Shown here: positions 36,192-47,019 of the stretch, piece after piece
Position numbering within the stretch: the first letter of the stretch is position 1
Layout: the number at the start of each line of letters is the position of its first letter
Assembly (NCBI GenBank): GCA_902578675.1
Contig: CACHDV010000002.1
Coordinates: forward strand, 1 to 50,922
Length of the DNA stretch: 50,922 nt
Direction: 5' to 3'
Origin: an uncultured Alphaproteobacteria bacterium
GTDB lineage: Bacteria > Pseudomonadota > Alphaproteobacteria > Thalassobaculales > Thalassobaculaceae
The notes under the pieces: model-generated
What the model was told of the DNA's origin: nothing
Seen by the model: the letters and a program-made list of their open reading frames with translations, nothing else
Database searches by the model: none
Position numbers and translations under genes: made by a program

Positions 36192-37223
36192 TTAGCCGGT
36201 ATGTGCGGTAATTGATACTAATTGATCTAATTTTTGTTTCGCTTGGCCGGTATCTATCATTTCTGCGGCTAGTTCGACTCCTTCCCTAAGGTCATCAACT
36301 TTTTCCGCGATGATGAAGGCAGCTGCGGAATTAAATAGAACGATATCGCGATAGGGGCCCTTTTCGCCCCTTAAAAGGTTTTCTAAAGCAATGGCATTTT
36401 GTCTAGGGAGACCGCCCTTGAGCTGTTTGGGGCTTACTAACTCTAGGTTTGCATCTTCTGGATGGATAGTGAATGTCGAAACGGAGCCTTTATCAAGCGC
36501 AGCTACTTTTGTAACACCAGTAGTTGTTATTTCATCCAAACCGTCTGAACCGTGAACTACCCATGCTCTTTCCGAACCTAAGCTTTTTAATACTTGTGCC
36601 ATTGGCTCAACCCACGCCTCTGAAAAGACACCGACTAGTTGCTTTTTAACCAACGCAGGATTGGCCAAAGGACCGAGAATGTTGAAAATTGTACGAGTGC
36701 CTAGTTCACTTCTACTCGCTGCAACATGACGCATCGCCATATGGTGTCTTGGCGCCATTAGAAAACAAATGCCAATTTCGTCCATAGCTTTTTGAATAAC
36801 TGACATGTCACAGTTCAGATTAACTCCAAGTTCGCTTAGAACATCCGCTGCTCCTGTTTTCGAGGAAAGAGCTTTGTTTCCATGCTTAGCAATAGGCACA
36901 CCAGCAGCGCTAACCACAAAACTGCTTGCTGTGCTGATATTAAACGTGCCAGATGCATCACCGCCCGTACCAACTGTATCTAGAGCATCCGAAGGAGCGT
37001 TAATTTTTATCACTTTTTCCCTCATAGCCCGAGCTGCGCCTGTGATTTCCTCAGTTGTCTCCCCCCTCACCCTCATGGCCATCAAAAAGCCGCCTATTTG
37101 TGCCGGGGTAGCATTACCTGTCATTATGATGTCGAAAGCTTCTTTAGACTGGTCTTCAGTTAATGAACATCCGTCGGAAACAATTTGAATTAGTGGTTTT
37201 AGGTTTAAATTTTTCCCGTTCAT
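36192..37223 (-). CDS. trpD: Anthranilate phosphoribosyltransferase
   Basis: A 343-residue enzyme adding phosphoribose from PRPP to anthranilate. The PRPP loop is [42 protein letters not shown], and [10 protein letters not shown] later, are hallmark segments. The start overlaps the trpG stop by four bases (ATGA), indicating coupled translation. It is monofunctional here, with trpG as a separate upstream gene. Confidence 0.97.
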   Translation of the reverse strand: MNGKNLNLKPLIQIVSDGCSLTEDQSKEAFDIIMTGNATPAQIGGFLMAMRVRGETTEEITGAARAMREKVIKINAPSDALDTVGTGGDASGTFNISTASSFVVSAAGVPIAKHGNKALSSKTGAADVLSELGVNLNCDMSVIQKAMDEIGICFLMAPRHHMAMRHVAASRSELGTRTIFNILGPLANPALVKKQLVGVFSEAWVEPMAQVLKSLGSERAWVVHGSDGLDEITTTGVTKVAALDKGSVSTFTIHPEDANLELVSPKQLKGGLPRQNAIALENLLRGEKGPYRDIVLFNSAAAFIIAEKVDDLREGVELAAEMIDTGQAKQKLDQLVSITAHTG

Positions 37224-37852
37224 TCTGCTGCCTTCCTAAGATTAAGCTGAAGACTATTCAACTTTTCTAACGAAGCTATTTTACATCCACTTATTACAAG
37301 GAAATTTGACAATAATGTATAACCATATTCTGAGGCTATACTTTCTGGATGAAATTGAACGCCGTGGATTGGCCGAGACGTATGCGATAAGGCCATTATT
37401 ATACCGTCATGTGTCTCGGCAGTAATTTTTAAACTTGTTGGGAGACTCTCTTTATCTACAATTAGTGAATGATATCTTGTGGCCGAAAATGTTGTAGGTA
37501 TCCCGTTAAAGATTTCTGCGTTCTTATGTTTAATCGCGCTTATTTTCCCATGAATAGGTTCTGTACTTCTAATTATTTTGCTCCCAAAAGCCCGACCTAT
37601 ACATTGATGCCCCAAGCAAACACCAAATATGGGGAGGTTTTTAGGAGCAGTCTCAATCACTTCCAAGCTAATTCCAGCCCTATCTGGATCACAGGGGCCT
37701 GGTGATATTATGATACCCTCAGGTTCTAGTTCAAGCGCTTCTTTAGCGGTGATTTTATCATTGCGAACGACTTGTACATCAGCACCTAACTGGCCTAAAA
37801 AATGCCATAGGTTATAAGTAAAACTGTCGTAATTATCGATTAACAAAAACAT
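37220..37852 (-). CDS. trpG: Anthranilate synthase component II (glutamine amidotransferase)
   Basis: A 210-residue class I glutamine amidotransferase supplying ammonia for anthranilate, possibly also for p-aminobenzoate. The N-terminal DNYDSFTYNLWHFLGQLG, the catalytic Cys in FGVCLGHQCIG, and the His-x-Glu in HGVQFHPESIAS complete the triad. It is the first gene of the trpG-D-C-moaC-moeA run. The large subunit trpE, often just upstream, is absent; the next upstream gene is a divergent polysaccharide deacetylase. No trp leader attenuator is evident in the 156-base gap, only a 14-codon frame without a Trp run. Confidence 0.95.
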   Translation of the reverse strand: MFLLIDNYDSFTYNLWHFLGQLGADVQVVRNDKITAKEALELEPEGIIISPGPCDPDRAGISLEVIETAPKNLPIFGVCLGHQCIGRAFGSKIIRSTEPIHGKISAIKHKNAEIFNGIPTTFSATRYHSLIVDKESLPTSLKITAETHDGIIMALSHTSRPIHGVQFHPESIASEYGYTLLSNFLVISGCKIASLEKLNSLQLNLRKAAE

Positions 37853-38008
37853 TTCTCGTTTAGCGACCTTCGGATGATCTGATCTAGTTTGTAAAGTAAT
37901 ATAAGTATATCAATAGGGGAGCCAGGAAGAAAGAGATAGGATAAAGCGACAATGAAGAAGAAAAAATGTGCCCTCCGACATAGTTTAAGCAATTAATAAT
38001 TTATAGCT

Positions 38009-39046
38009 ATGTTTTCGTTTCTTAAAATTTCAAAATCTCAACGTGTGATGATTCTATTGCTCGGTAGCCTCCTCGTGTTCAGCTCGGGAATTACGATAGG
38101 AATTTATATTGGTTCCCCTGACCATTCAGATAAAATAAGTTATTCGTCAGAGGAAATAGACCGACGTATCGTAAACAAAGAATTTAAAGAAGCTATAATT
38201 GCTGAGGCTCAGAAATCAGTCGATCTACCTAAATCTTTACCTAATTTAGACCAATTTAAAAATGAAAAAGTTGTTGATTTAAAACAAGATGAGAGAACTA
38301 GCAGAGCCGGTTGGACGGCGCACGCTCTACCGTTTGAAAATACAGAAAATAAGCCATTGGTTTCTATCGTTTTAGACGATATGGGGCTCAATCGACTTCA
38401 TTCGGACTGGGCTGTTAGTTTAAAAGCCCCACTGACGTTGTCATATCTCCCTTATGCTCAAGACTTAGCTAAACAGACCCAATCTGCTCGAGCTCAGGGG
38501 CATGAACTACTGATTCATCTGCCTATGGAGCCAAGAGGCGCCGCGGACCCTGGTCCCGGTGCTCTGATGGTCAATATGGACCAAATGGAAATTAAAAAGC
38601 TATTAGCGAGGGCGTTATATGCATTTCCGGGAGCGATTGGTGTGAACAATCATATGGGAAGTTTATTCACGGCCGACTACCGAGCAATGTCAATTGTATT
38701 AATGCAGATAAAGAGTTCTGGGCAGCTTTTTCTGGATTCTCTAACGGCGTCAAACTCTCTTGTTAGCCAACTTGGAGATAAATTTAACGTGCCTGTCGTC
38801 TCGCGAGATGTATTTTTGGACGACATTGATAAAGAAGATGAAATAGTTCGTCGTCTGAGAGAAGTTGAGAGGGTAGCCCTTGATAAGGGGACAGCCATTG
38901 CAATTGGACACCCAAGACTAACAACTTTGCGTGTCTTAGAGGAATGGTTAGCCAATTTGGCAGAAAAAAAAATAAGGCTGGCGCCACTCAGCGCGGTTGC
39001 TAAGAAGCGTTTGAAGCGAATGCAAAAAAATGGAGTTTTAAATTGA
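38009..39046 (+). CDS. Divergent polysaccharide deacetylase family protein
   Basis: A 345-residue protein with an N-terminal membrane anchor (about residues 12-33, VMILLLGSLLVFSSG) and a periplasmic YibQ-type domain (PF04748). Domain marks are VSIVLDDMGLN, LTLSYLPYAQD, HELLIHLPMEP, GVNNHMGS, FLDSLTAS and AIAIGHPRLTTL. The fold resembles NodB deacetylases, but family function is not firmly established; envelope or peptidoglycan remodelling is usual speculation. Its stop overlaps the next start by four bases. Confidence 0.88.
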   Translation: MFSFLKISKSQRVMILLLGSLLVFSSGITIGIYIGSPDHSDKISYSSEEIDRRIVNKEFKEAIIAEAQKSVDLPKSLPNLDQFKNEKVVDLKQDERTSRAGWTAHALPFENTENKPLVSIVLDDMGLNRLHSDWAVSLKAPLTLSYLPYAQDLAKQTQSARAQGHELLIHLPMEPRGAADPGPGALMVNMDQMEIKKLLARALYAFPGAIGVNNHMGSLFTADYRAMSIVLMQIKSSGQLFLDSLTASNSLVSQLGDKFNVPVVSRDVFLDDIDKEDEIVRRLREVERVALDKGTAIAIGHPRLTTLRVLEEWLANLAEKKIRLAPLSAVAKKRLKRMQKNGVLN

Positions 39047-39510
39047 ATAATTCGGAAAATTTTCAATGGAAATGCCTAGGCTTTAGAGCACTGAACAGCT
39101 ATCAGCTTCACCAGATATTAAAAATGCGCCAACAGATTTTCATAATTGAACAAAAATGTATTTATGAAGATATTGACGAATTTGATATAGTTTCACAGCA
39201 TATTCAGGCAATAACTAATGGTAAACTGTTAGCATATTGTCGAGTACTTCCTGCCGGGTCTTTGTATGAGGAAGTGTCGATCGGACGCGTTATTGTTTCA
39301 AAAAACCACAGAAATCGTGGGTTAGGAAGGAAGCTCATGCAAAAGGCTCATGAGTGGTGTGAGTCGAATTATCGACACTGTCCTATTAGATTAAATGCAC
39401 AGTATTACCTTGAAAGCTTCTACCATAGCCTTCAATATCAGACGGTTTCCAAGCCTTATGATGATGAAGGAGTATTGCATATAGAAATGTACAGACGAGG
39501 AAGTTTATGA
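39043..39510 (+). CDS. GNAT family N-acetyltransferase, ElaA-like
   Basis: A 155-residue acetyltransferase. The N-terminal LHQILKMRQQIFIIEQKCIY and DIDEFDIVSQHI segments match ElaA. The acetyl-CoA loop is NRGLGRKLMQKA, preceded by the beta-4 strand SIGRVIVS. The start is TTG, overlapping the deacetylase stop as TTGA, so it is translationally coupled. The acyl acceptor is unknown for this group. Confidence 0.85.
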   Translation: MNNSENFQWKCLGFRALNSYQLHQILKMRQQIFIIEQKCIYEDIDEFDIVSQHIQAITNGKLLAYCRVLPAGSLYEEVSIGRVIVSKNHRNRGLGRKLMQKAHEWCESNYRHCPIRLNAQYYLESFYHSLQYQTVSKPYDDEGVLHIEMYRRGSL

Positions 39511-39545
39511 AGGCAGGTTTTTTCTTATTTTAATGGAGAAGCGGT

Positions 39546-40526
39546 ATGAGGGTTTGTGTAATTGGAGCTGGAGCGATGGGGGGTGTTTACGGATTAAGTC
39601 TCATCGAAGCTGGTTACAAGGTGAATTTTTTAGATGTTAATCGAGATCATGTAAATGCAGTTAAAAAAAATGGATTTCGTTTGTCGGGGATAGGAAAAAA
39701 AAAAGTTTATAAAATAAACATTAGTGATAATGAGAATGATTTTAAAAATAGCGCTGATGTTGTCTTATTCCACGCACATACTACAGGAACGAAATCTGCC
39801 GCTCTTTCTGCGGCCAGCGTGCTTAAACCTGATGGTTACGCTATAACCCTTCAAAATGGCATCGGTAACATAGAGTCGTTGTCGGAAGTTCTGGGAGCAA
39901 AGAGGGTTGTGGGGGGAATTAGTTATCATAGTGCTGCACTGGAAGATCTTGGCCACGTGAACCATACGAATGGTGGATCAACATTTATTGGTGAACTAGA
40001 TGGATCCATCTCACCAAGGTTAAAAAGTCTTGAAAACGCTTTTCAAAACGCATTATTAAGTCCGCAAATAACAAACGATATACTTGGCGTTATATGGGGC
40101 AAGTTCATAGTAAATTGTGGTATCAATCCGTTGTGTGCCGTAACTGGACTTCGCTCTGGCGAAATATCCCAAAACACTGCCGCGGATGAAATGCAAACAA
40201 AAATACTTGAAGAGATTATGGCTGTGGTTAAAGCAAAAGGTATCAAAGCACCGAAAAAAGATATGATTACTTACGTCAAAGATTTATCAAGCAGTCGATA
40301 TAACAAACCCTCTATGCTGCAGCATATTGAGGCGGGCCGCTTAACCGAAATCGACTCACTAAATGGGGCGTTGGTGTCGGAAGCAAAAGCTCTGAATATA
40401 AGTGTTCCTTTCAATCAAGCTTTGGTTAACATGGTTAAGGCTAGGGAATTTGCGGTTCAACAGCTGTTCAAACAACCAAAGGTTGATTACGAAAAATTAG
40501 AAAGGCTTGCTCTTCAGGGAAAATAA
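39546..40526 (+). CDS. Ketopantoate reductase (PanE/ApbA) family protein
   Basis: A 326-residue NADP-dependent reductase-like protein. The dinucleotide motif is VIGAGAMGGVYG. The catalytic Lys lies in the IWGKFIVNCGINPLCAVTG segment, and NKPSMLQHIEAGRLTEIDSLNG carries the substrate-binding Asn/Ser and the Glu of the C-terminal domain. Function could be ketopantoate reduction for CoA synthesis, but PanE-family paralogues are often multiple and catabolic, so the symbol is withheld. GGAGAAG precedes the ATG. It is convergent with parE, 12 bases apart. Confidence 0.85.
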   Translation: MRVCVIGAGAMGGVYGLSLIEAGYKVNFLDVNRDHVNAVKKNGFRLSGIGKKKVYKINISDNENDFKNSADVVLFHAHTTGTKSAALSAASVLKPDGYAITLQNGIGNIESLSEVLGAKRVVGGISYHSAALEDLGHVNHTNGGSTFIGELDGSISPRLKSLENAFQNALLSPQITNDILGVIWGKFIVNCGINPLCAVTGLRSGEISQNTAADEMQTKILEEIMAVVKAKGIKAPKKDMITYVKDLSSSRYNKPSMLQHIEAGRLTEIDSLNGALVSEAKALNISVPFNQALVNMVKAREFAVQQLFKQPKVDYEKLERLALQGK

Positions 40527-40538
40527 TAAATTAAAGAT

Positions 40539-42551
40539 TTAAACATCGATGGATGTTACAAATTTAGCGTTTTCCTGCAGGTATGCAAATCTAAGCTCAG
40601 GTTTTTTACCCATTAGCGTATCTACAGTTTTATCAACTTCCAGCCGGGTCATTGGTTTAGACTTCATGGAATTAGTATCTAAACAATCTAAATTTGGCAC
40701 TGTTATTTTAAGCAAGTTCCTTTTTTCTGGGCACATCGTTGTCTCTTTTAGTTGAGACGCGGGCATTTCTCCCAATCCCTTGAACCGACTAATTTCAATT
40801 TTTATTTTTGATGATAATTGTTCATTGATTATTTCGTCCTTATGGGCTTCGTCTTTGGCATAATAAGTCTGGCCTCCTTGTGTTATTCTAAAAAGTGGTG
40901 GCATCGCTAGGAAAAGATGGCCATTCTCAATAAGCTTAGGTGTCTGTCTATAAAAGAACGTCATAAGTAATGAGGCTATATGTGCGCCGTCCACATCAGC
41001 GTCGGTCATTATTATTATTTTTTCGTATCTTAATAAATTTTCGCTGTAATTTTCTCCAGTTCCGCAACCGATTGCTTGCATCAAATCATTAAGCTCTTGG
41101 TTTGCACGAAGCTTTTCGGCCGATGCGCTTGCGACATTAAGTATTTTTCCTCTGAGTGGCAGTATAGCTTGGGTCTTTCGATCACGAGCTTGTTTAGCCG
41201 AGCCCCCAGCAGAGTCACCTTCTACAATAAAAAGTTCTGTGCCACTAGCATCCCCAAGGCTGCAGTCAGTCAGTTTCCCTGGAAGACGTAGCTTGCGAGT
41301 TGCCGATTTCCTGCTGACCTCCTTTTGCTGGCGTCTACGTAGTCTTTCCTCTGCCTTCACTATAAAGTGCTCAATAAGCTGTTTGCCTAGTTCCGGAGAG
41401 CCTGACAACCAATGATCAAAGTGGTCTTTAATAGCTTGCTCTACTAATCGATTTGCATGTGCGCTTACTAACTTTTCTTTTGTTTGACCCTGGAATTGTG
41501 GGTCACGTATAAAAGTCGATAAGGCGATGCAACAGCCCATTGTTATATCTTCCGTAGTTATTTGAGATACCCGCTTGGCCATACCGGATAGGTCTGAATA
41601 TGTTCGTACTCCTTTAAGAAGTGCAGCTTTCAGTCCAGCTTCATGCGTTCCACCTTGTGGTGTAGGAATCGTATTGCAATAAGAGCTTAAAAAGCCATCG
41701 TCATTGTCATCAGGCCAAGCAATAGCCCACTCAATCCTTTCATTTGTTTCAGTGTCTTTTTCGTTTGAAAATACGGCGTTTCCAATGATTTTTCTGTCTT
41801 GCAACTCGCTTTTTAGATAATCGGTTAATCCGTTTGGATAGTGAATTGTTTCAGCATCAGGAGTTTTTGGGTCACTCGCGATTAGTTCTGTATCACATGA
41901 CCATCTTATTTCTACACCTCTGAATAAATATGCTTTGGATTTTGCCATTTGATACAAAGCAGAGGGCTTAAATTTCAGACTTTTGCCAAAGATTTCTGGA
42001 TCTGGATGAAAACAAATTTTAGTGCCTCGTCTATTTCTGACAGGGCCTTCATCTATAAGACTACTACAAGCCGTGCCCTGCTTGAACTGTTGGGAAAATA
42101 ATCTTTGATCTCTAGCGATCTCCACAGTTAAGCTATCGGATAATGCATTAACCACGGATATTCCTACTCCGTGCAACCCTCCCGAAGTACTGTAGACGTT
42201 ATCTGAAAACTTACCTCCAGCGTGCAGCGTTGTTAAGATAACCTCCAGGGCAGATTTGTTTTTAAACTTTGGATGTGGATCAACAGGAATACCCCGACCA
42301 TTATCAGTGACTATTACTGATTGGTTCTTCGTTAAATGTAATTCAATTCTGTTTGCGTGTCCGGCTACCGCCTCATCCATCGAGTTGTCCAAGACTTCAG
42401 CAACTAAATGATGCATTGCCTGCTGGTCAGTACCTCCAATATACATTCCTGGACGCCGCCTTACCGGTTCTAAACCTTCTAAAACTTCAATATCTTTAGC
42501 GGAGTAATCCGTCTCTTTTGTCTTAGATAAAGATTGAAATAAGTCGTTCAT
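40539..42551 (-). CDS. parE: DNA topoisomerase IV subunit B
   Basis: A 670-residue type IIA topoisomerase ATPase subunit that decatenates daughter chromosomes with ParC. The GHKL ATPase has VLDNSMDEAVAGHA, VTDNGRGIPVDPH and STSGGLHGVGISVVNALS. The TOPRIM domain has the EGDSAGGSAKQARDR start and the DADVDGAHI metal site. The length and the ILPLRGKILNV/SAEKLRANQEL context favour ParE over GyrB. It stands alone on the minus strand. parC is not in the window. Confidence 0.94.
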   Translation of the reverse strand: MNDLFQSLSKTKETDYSAKDIEVLEGLEPVRRRPGMYIGGTDQQAMHHLVAEVLDNSMDEAVAGHANRIELHLTKNQSVIVTDNGRGIPVDPHPKFKNKSALEVILTTLHAGGKFSDNVYSTSGGLHGVGISVVNALSDSLTVEIARDQRLFSQQFKQGTACSSLIDEGPVRNRRGTKICFHPDPEIFGKSLKFKPSALYQMAKSKAYLFRGVEIRWSCDTELIASDPKTPDAETIHYPNGLTDYLKSELQDRKIIGNAVFSNEKDTETNERIEWAIAWPDDNDDGFLSSYCNTIPTPQGGTHEAGLKAALLKGVRTYSDLSGMAKRVSQITTEDITMGCCIALSTFIRDPQFQGQTKEKLVSAHANRLVEQAIKDHFDHWLSGSPELGKQLIEHFIVKAEERLRRRQQKEVSRKSATRKLRLPGKLTDCSLGDASGTELFIVEGDSAGGSAKQARDRKTQAILPLRGKILNVASASAEKLRANQELNDLMQAIGCGTGENYSENLLRYEKIIIMTDADVDGAHIASLLMTFFYRQTPKLIENGHLFLAMPPLFRITQGGQTYYAKDEAHKDEIINEQLSSKIKIEISRFKGLGEMPASQLKETTMCPEKRNLLKITVPNLDCLDTNSMKSKPMTRLEVDKTVDTLMGKKPELRFAYLQENAKFVTSIDV

Positions 42552-42704
42552 AAGTTACCGGTCCAACATAATATTTTGTAGGGTGATACACACCCGATAA
42601 AGTATATGTGTAGCTTGTAAAATACAACATCTTGTTATTATATACCAGCTGTGAGTTATACTTTCGCAGTTTAGTTGGCCTCGTCGAGCAGGGAATTTAA
42701 GATT

Positions 42705-43842
42705 ATGAGAGAAGCTTTCCTAGTTGATGAAAATAATGGGAAGAAGTATGACTTAAGAGAGCCCCGTTGGTGCTCAGAAGAAAAAACACCATTAAGTTTT
42801 TCTAAAACCGATGGAATTACTCCGCAATCAATCAAAAAAAGTGCCAGATCAATCTGGCGTTATGAGAGAGCCTTTCCTTGCAAAATATCGAATCCAGTTA
42901 GTTTAGGAGAGGGATGTACACCATTAGTGCCATTTCGTTATAGAGGAACTAAAGCCTTGTTTAAATTGGAGTGGTTCTCGCCAACCGGTTCCTTTAAAGA
43001 TCGCGGGGCCTCCGTAATGATGTCATTTTTAAAGCAGCAAGATATCCAAGAAGTGGTGGAAGATAGCTCAGGAAACGGGGGGGGCTGCAATAGCTGCCTA
43101 CGGTGCAGCCGCAGGTATCTCTGTTAATATCGTAGCTCCATCCAATGCCTCACCTCCTAAAATCGCACAGATAAAGTCTTACGGAGCAAAAATTCATTTA
43201 ATTCCTGGCACTAGAGAGAATACGGAACAAGCTGCATTGGAGATGGCAAAAAATATTTTCTACGCGAGCCATAATTGGCACCCCTTTTTTTTACAAGGGA
43301 CAAAAACATTGGGTTATGAATTGTGGGAAGACCTTGGCTTCAACGCACCTGATAATATAATTATTCCAACAGGCGCTGGAAGTAACGTTTTGGGATGTTA
43401 CATGGCGTTTATGGAATTATTAGAAGCAAAACAAATTTTGAAGTTGCCTAAAATATTTGTTGTCCAGCCAAAAAACTGCTGTCCAATAGTCGCGTGCTGG
43501 AGAGACGGAATGGGGGCTCTAGAAAGCTTGACTTTTACAAAAACAATTGCTGAAGGGACTGCGATTAAGAAACCCATTAGGCTCACGAAAATCTTGGATA
43601 TCCTAAAAAAAACGAACGGTGGCGGCTTAGCCGTCACTGAAGAGGAGATTTTGAAAGCTACCCTTGACTTATCAAAAAATGGGTTTTTCGTTGAACCAAC
43701 ATGTGCTAGTGCTGCTGTTGGATTGGGTAAGCTGCGGGCAAAAAATTTAATTGGTTCCGATGAAACTACCGTTGTTGTTTTAACGGGTAGTGGCCTAAAA
43801 TCTAGCGACTTTTTTACAAAAAATGTTGAGTTGAAGTTATAA
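42705..43842 (+). pseudogene. Threonine synthase-like PLP enzyme, frameshifted at a G8 tract
   Basis: One gene appears in two frames. The first frame (ATG 42705, ribosome-binding AGGGAA upstream) reads SLGEGCTPLVPF and the PLP-lysine segment FSPTGSFKDRGAS, then VEDSSGNGG. At 43077-43084 there is a run of eight G. Dropping one G restores the sequence GGAAIAAYGAAAGIS, and the second frame continues without a stop through IIPTGAGSNVLG to the end at 43842. Family members have SSGNAG here, so an Ala-to-Gly change accompanies the shift. As written it encodes a product truncated shortly after the shift. The total is about 378 residues, normal for threonine-synthase-like enzymes. A sequencing error in the homopolymer is a real alternative. 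Confidence 0.85.
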
Positions 43843-43858
43843 AAGAAAAGCTTGTGAA

Positions 43859-43886
43859 GGAAGCCTGGTAAAACACCAAGGCTTCC
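43859..43886. terminator. Bidirectional intrinsic terminator-like hairpin
   Basis: GGAAGCCTGGT and ACCAAGGCTTCC flank a five-base loop, giving an 11-bp stem with one bulge. It lies between the convergent threonine-synthase-like gene and glnA. A/T-rich tails flank it on both sides (TTTTTATG after it on the plus strand; CTTTTCTTTT on the minus strand a little further on). Confidence 0.75.
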
Positions 43887-43910
43887 TACTGATACAAGAT
43901 TTTTATGATA

Positions 43911-45320
43911 TTAAACTGAATAGTACATCTGGAACTCTATTGGATGCGGAGTTTGTTCAAAAGCTAAAACTTCCTCCATTTTTAGCTCGATGTAAGCGTC
44001 AATTTGATCGTCATCAAAAACACCGCCTTGCGTTAAAAACGATCTATCCGCGTCGAGTGCAGCAAGAGCTTCCCTCAAAGAGCCGCATACCGTCGGAATA
44101 TCTTTCAATTCCTCCGGAGGGAGTTCATATAGGTCTTTATCCATCGGTTCACCGGGGTGTATCTTGTTTTTTATCCCATCTAGTCCTGCCATAAGCATCG
44201 CTGAAAAAGCCAAATAGGGATTGCTAGCGGCGTCAGGAAACCGGACTTCAACGCGCTTTCCTTTTGGATTGCTAACGAAGGGAATTCGGCAGGAAGCTGA
44301 TCGATTACGAGATGAGTAAGCTAAAAGAACGGGTGCCTCAAATCCCGGAACTAACCTCTTGTAACTATTCGTTATTGAATTACTAAAAGCATTTATTGCT
44401 CTTGCGTGTTTGATTATCCCTCCAATGTAATGCAGGCAAGTCTCAGACAAATCCGCATATTCAGATCCTGCAAACATCGGTTCGTTGTTTTTCCAAATTG
44501 ACTGATGTACGTGCATGCCCGATCCATTATCGCCTGCTACAGGTTTTGGCATAAATGTAGCTGTTTTCCCATAAGAGGCGGCTACCTGGTGTACCACGTA
44601 TTTGTATGTCTGGAGGCTGTCAGCTGTTTCTATGAGCGTTCCAAACTTCATTCCTAACTCATGTTGCGATGGTGCCACCTCGTGATGATGCTTTTCCACT
44701 TCGACGCCCATCTCTTCCATAACCGCCAACATTTCGCTTCTTAGGTCTTGCTCTGAGTCTACGGGGGGGACCGGAAAATAACCACCCTTTACTCCTGGTC
44801 GGTGGCCTGGATTTCCTTCTTCATACTCTCTAGCTGTATTGTAAGGCCCTTCTGAACTATCGACTTCGTAATAACCCCGGTTCATTTGAACATCGAATTT
44901 AACGTCGTCAAAGACAAAGAATTCTGCTTCCGGGCCAAAGAATGCCGTATCTCCAATACCTTGACTGGCCATATATTCGATCGCGGCCTTAGCTGTCGAT
45001 CTTGGATCTCTATTGTAAGCGGCCCCTGTGGTGGGTTCCGAAACATCGCAGACAAGCACCAAGGTAGCTTGCGCGAAAAACGGATCTATCGTCGCTGTCG
45101 AAAGATCGGGTTTCAGACACATATCTGACTCGTTTATCGCTTTCCATCCGGCTATTGATGAGCCATCAAACATAAATCCTTCTACTAAGGATTCCTCGTC
45201 AATTGTCGATACTGCCTGGGTTAAATGCTGCCATTTTCCTCGCGGGTCGGTGAATCGAAGGTCAACGAACCGTATATCGTTTTCTTTGATCATTTCTAGA
45301 ACTGAGCTAACGTCTGACAT
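43911..45320 (-). CDS. glnA: Glutamine synthetase type I
   Basis: A 469-residue dodecameric enzyme forming glutamine from glutamate and ammonia. Signatures: [28 protein letters not shown], the ATP-binding [25 protein letters not shown], and the adenylylation Tyr in [10 protein letters not shown] near residue 397. The last indicates control by a GlnE-type adenylyltransferase. It follows glnB by 32 bases, so the pair forms the usual glnBA operon. Confidence 0.98.
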   Translation of the reverse strand: MSDVSSVLEMIKENDIRFVDLRFTDPRGKWQHLTQAVSTIDEESLVEGFMFDGSSIAGWKAINESDMCLKPDLSTATIDPFFAQATLVLVCDVSEPTTGAAYNRDPRSTAKAAIEYMASQGIGDTAFFGPEAEFFVFDDVKFDVQMNRGYYEVDSSEGPYNTAREYEEGNPGHRPGVKGGYFPVPPVDSEQDLRSEMLAVMEEMGVEVEKHHHEVAPSQHELGMKFGTLIETADSLQTYKYVVHQVAASYGKTATFMPKPVAGDNGSGMHVHQSIWKNNEPMFAGSEYADLSETCLHYIGGIIKHARAINAFSNSITNSYKRLVPGFEAPVLLAYSSRNRSASCRIPFVSNPKGKRVEVRFPDAASNPYLAFSAMLMAGLDGIKNKIHPGEPMDKDLYELPPEELKDIPTVCGSLREALAALDADRSFLTQGGVFDDDQIDAYIELKMEEVLAFEQTPHPIEFQMYYSV

Positions 45321-45352
45321 AATATTCCTTTCCTATGTTATTTGGTATAATC

Positions 45353-45712
<360 letters not shown>

Positions 45713-45727
45713 CTACTTGAATTCCAC

Positions 45728-45743
45728 TGCAGTAATTATGCCA
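45728..45743 (-). promoter_or_regulatory. Sigma-54 (RpoN) promoter upstream of glnBA
   Basis: The minus strand reads TGGCATAATTACTGCA. It matches the sigma-54 consensus TGGCAC-N5-TTGCA with the required GG-N10-GC spacing; mismatches are limited to the edges of the spacer. Transcription would start about 26 bases before the glnB ATG. A matching NtrC site was not obvious in the further upstream 100 bases. Confidence 0.72.
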
Positions 45744-45861
45744 CAAAGGGTTTTCTAAAAACTTTAATAATAACAGTACGTTACAAAAGGTTTTTAAAGC
45801 TTTGCGGCCGCTTGAATTGATGAAATATTAGGCGGTTGATTAAAATATAGGCAGTTGAGTT

Positions 45862-47019
45862 CTACAGACATCCCTTAATTAAATCTACCGCTTTTAAAAT
45901 ATTCTCAGTTGAATTTGCGTATGAAAACCTGAGGTAGCCTTCCCCGTGCTCTCCAAAACTCGTTCCGGATATTACCGCAACTCCAGCGTCCTCGAGTATT
46001 TTTTTCTGTAGCTCGTCTGATCGAAAGCCTGTCTTAGTAATGTTGGGGAAAGCGTAGAAGGCTCCCCCTGGTTGAATGCAACTAAAACCGGGAATTTTAT
46101 TTAATTCATTTACGATAACAGCACGTCGTTCATCGAAAGCCGAAACCATTGCTTTTACCGGAGATTGGTCACCTTTCAATGCGGCTATGCCGGCAAACTG
46201 CGCCGAGGAATTCACGCAAGAATGAATATTGACACATAATTTTTCCGCATGCGGCGCAACCTTTTCAGGCCATACACTGTAGCCTAACCTCCAGCCAGTC
46301 ATGGCGTAAGTTTTTGACCACCCATCTAAAAGAATAAGTCTATCAGTTATCTCAGGATATCCTATTAGACTAACGTGTTCTCGATTATCGTATAGCATTT
46401 GCCCATATATTTCGTCGCTCATTATTGCAACGTCTGGCCATTTATAAAGTCCCTCGATTAATGCGTTAAATTCCCCGCGGGGTACTACACCACCTGTTGG
46501 ATTTGCAGGGCTATTTAAGATTATTAATCGAGTTCTCTCATTAATTTTTGACAACACTTCTTCAGCGGAAAAGGCAAATCCATTTTGTTCGCGAAGTGGG
46601 ATTGGTATTGGTTTTGCTCCCGAAAATCTAATTGTGGACTCGTAAATAGGGAAGCCCGGATTGGGATAGAGAATTTCGCAACCCGGTTCCCCGTAGATCA
46701 TCATAGCGAGGAACATTGTCACTTTGCCTCCAGGAACGGCTAATATCCTGTTGGGTTCTATTGTCACATCATGTCTACTGTTAAGATCATCTGCAATAGC
46801 TTGTCGAAGCGGGGGAATACCACTTGCAGGGGTGTAACCGTGGTGCCCATCTTTTAATGCTTTAATTGCTGCTTCAACAATATGCTCTGGAGTTTGAAAG
46901 TCTGGTTGGCCTATGCCTAGGTTAATGATTTCCCTTCCCTCTGCCTCCAATGCGTTGGCTCTAGCAAGAACTTCAAAAGCTGTTTCTGTTCCCAAATGGT
47001 TCATCCGTTCCGCTAGCAT
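45862..47019 (-). CDS. Class I/II PLP aminotransferase (aspartate aminotransferase-like)
   Basis: A 385-residue fold-type I aminotransferase. INLGIGQPDFQTPEHI, HHGYTPASGIPPLRQAI, ILNSPANPTGG, the Asp/Tyr of IMSDEIYGQMLYD, and the PLP Lys in GWSKTYAMTGWRLGY are all present. The C-terminal YLRFSYANS carries the substrate-carboxylate Arg. AAGGAGAA lies just before the ATG. It is divergent from a second aminotransferase. Substrate is not fixed by sequence alone. Confidence 0.9.
   Translation of the reverse strand: MLAERMNHLGTETAFEVLARANALEAEGREIINLGIGQPDFQTPEHIVEAAIKALKDGHHGYTPASGIPPLRQAIADDLNSRHDVTIEPNRILAVPGGKVTMFLAMMIYGEPGCEILYPNPGFPIYESTIRFSGAKPIPIPLREQNGFAFSAEEVLSKINERTRLIILNSPANPTGGVVPRGEFNALIEGLYKWPDVAIMSDEIYGQMLYDNREHVSLIGYPEITDRLILLDGWSKTYAMTGWRLGYSVWPEKVAPHAEKLCVNIHSCVNSSAQFAGIAALKGDQSPVKAMVSAFDERRAVIVNELNKIPGFSCIQPGGAFYAFPNITKTGFRSDELQKKILEDAGVAVISGTSFGEHGEGYLRFSYANSTENILKAVDLIKGCL

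Noticed and set aside
37954-37998. A 14-codon frame (MKKKKCALRH...) between trpG and the deacetylase gene as a leader peptide.
   Set aside because: It is on the opposite strand to trpG, has no Trp codons and no attenuator-like hairpin.
43077-43084. Programmed ribosomal frameshifting at the G8 tract.
   Set aside because: Threonine-synthase-like enzymes are not known to use it, and no stimulatory element is apparent; mutation or sequencing error is simpler.
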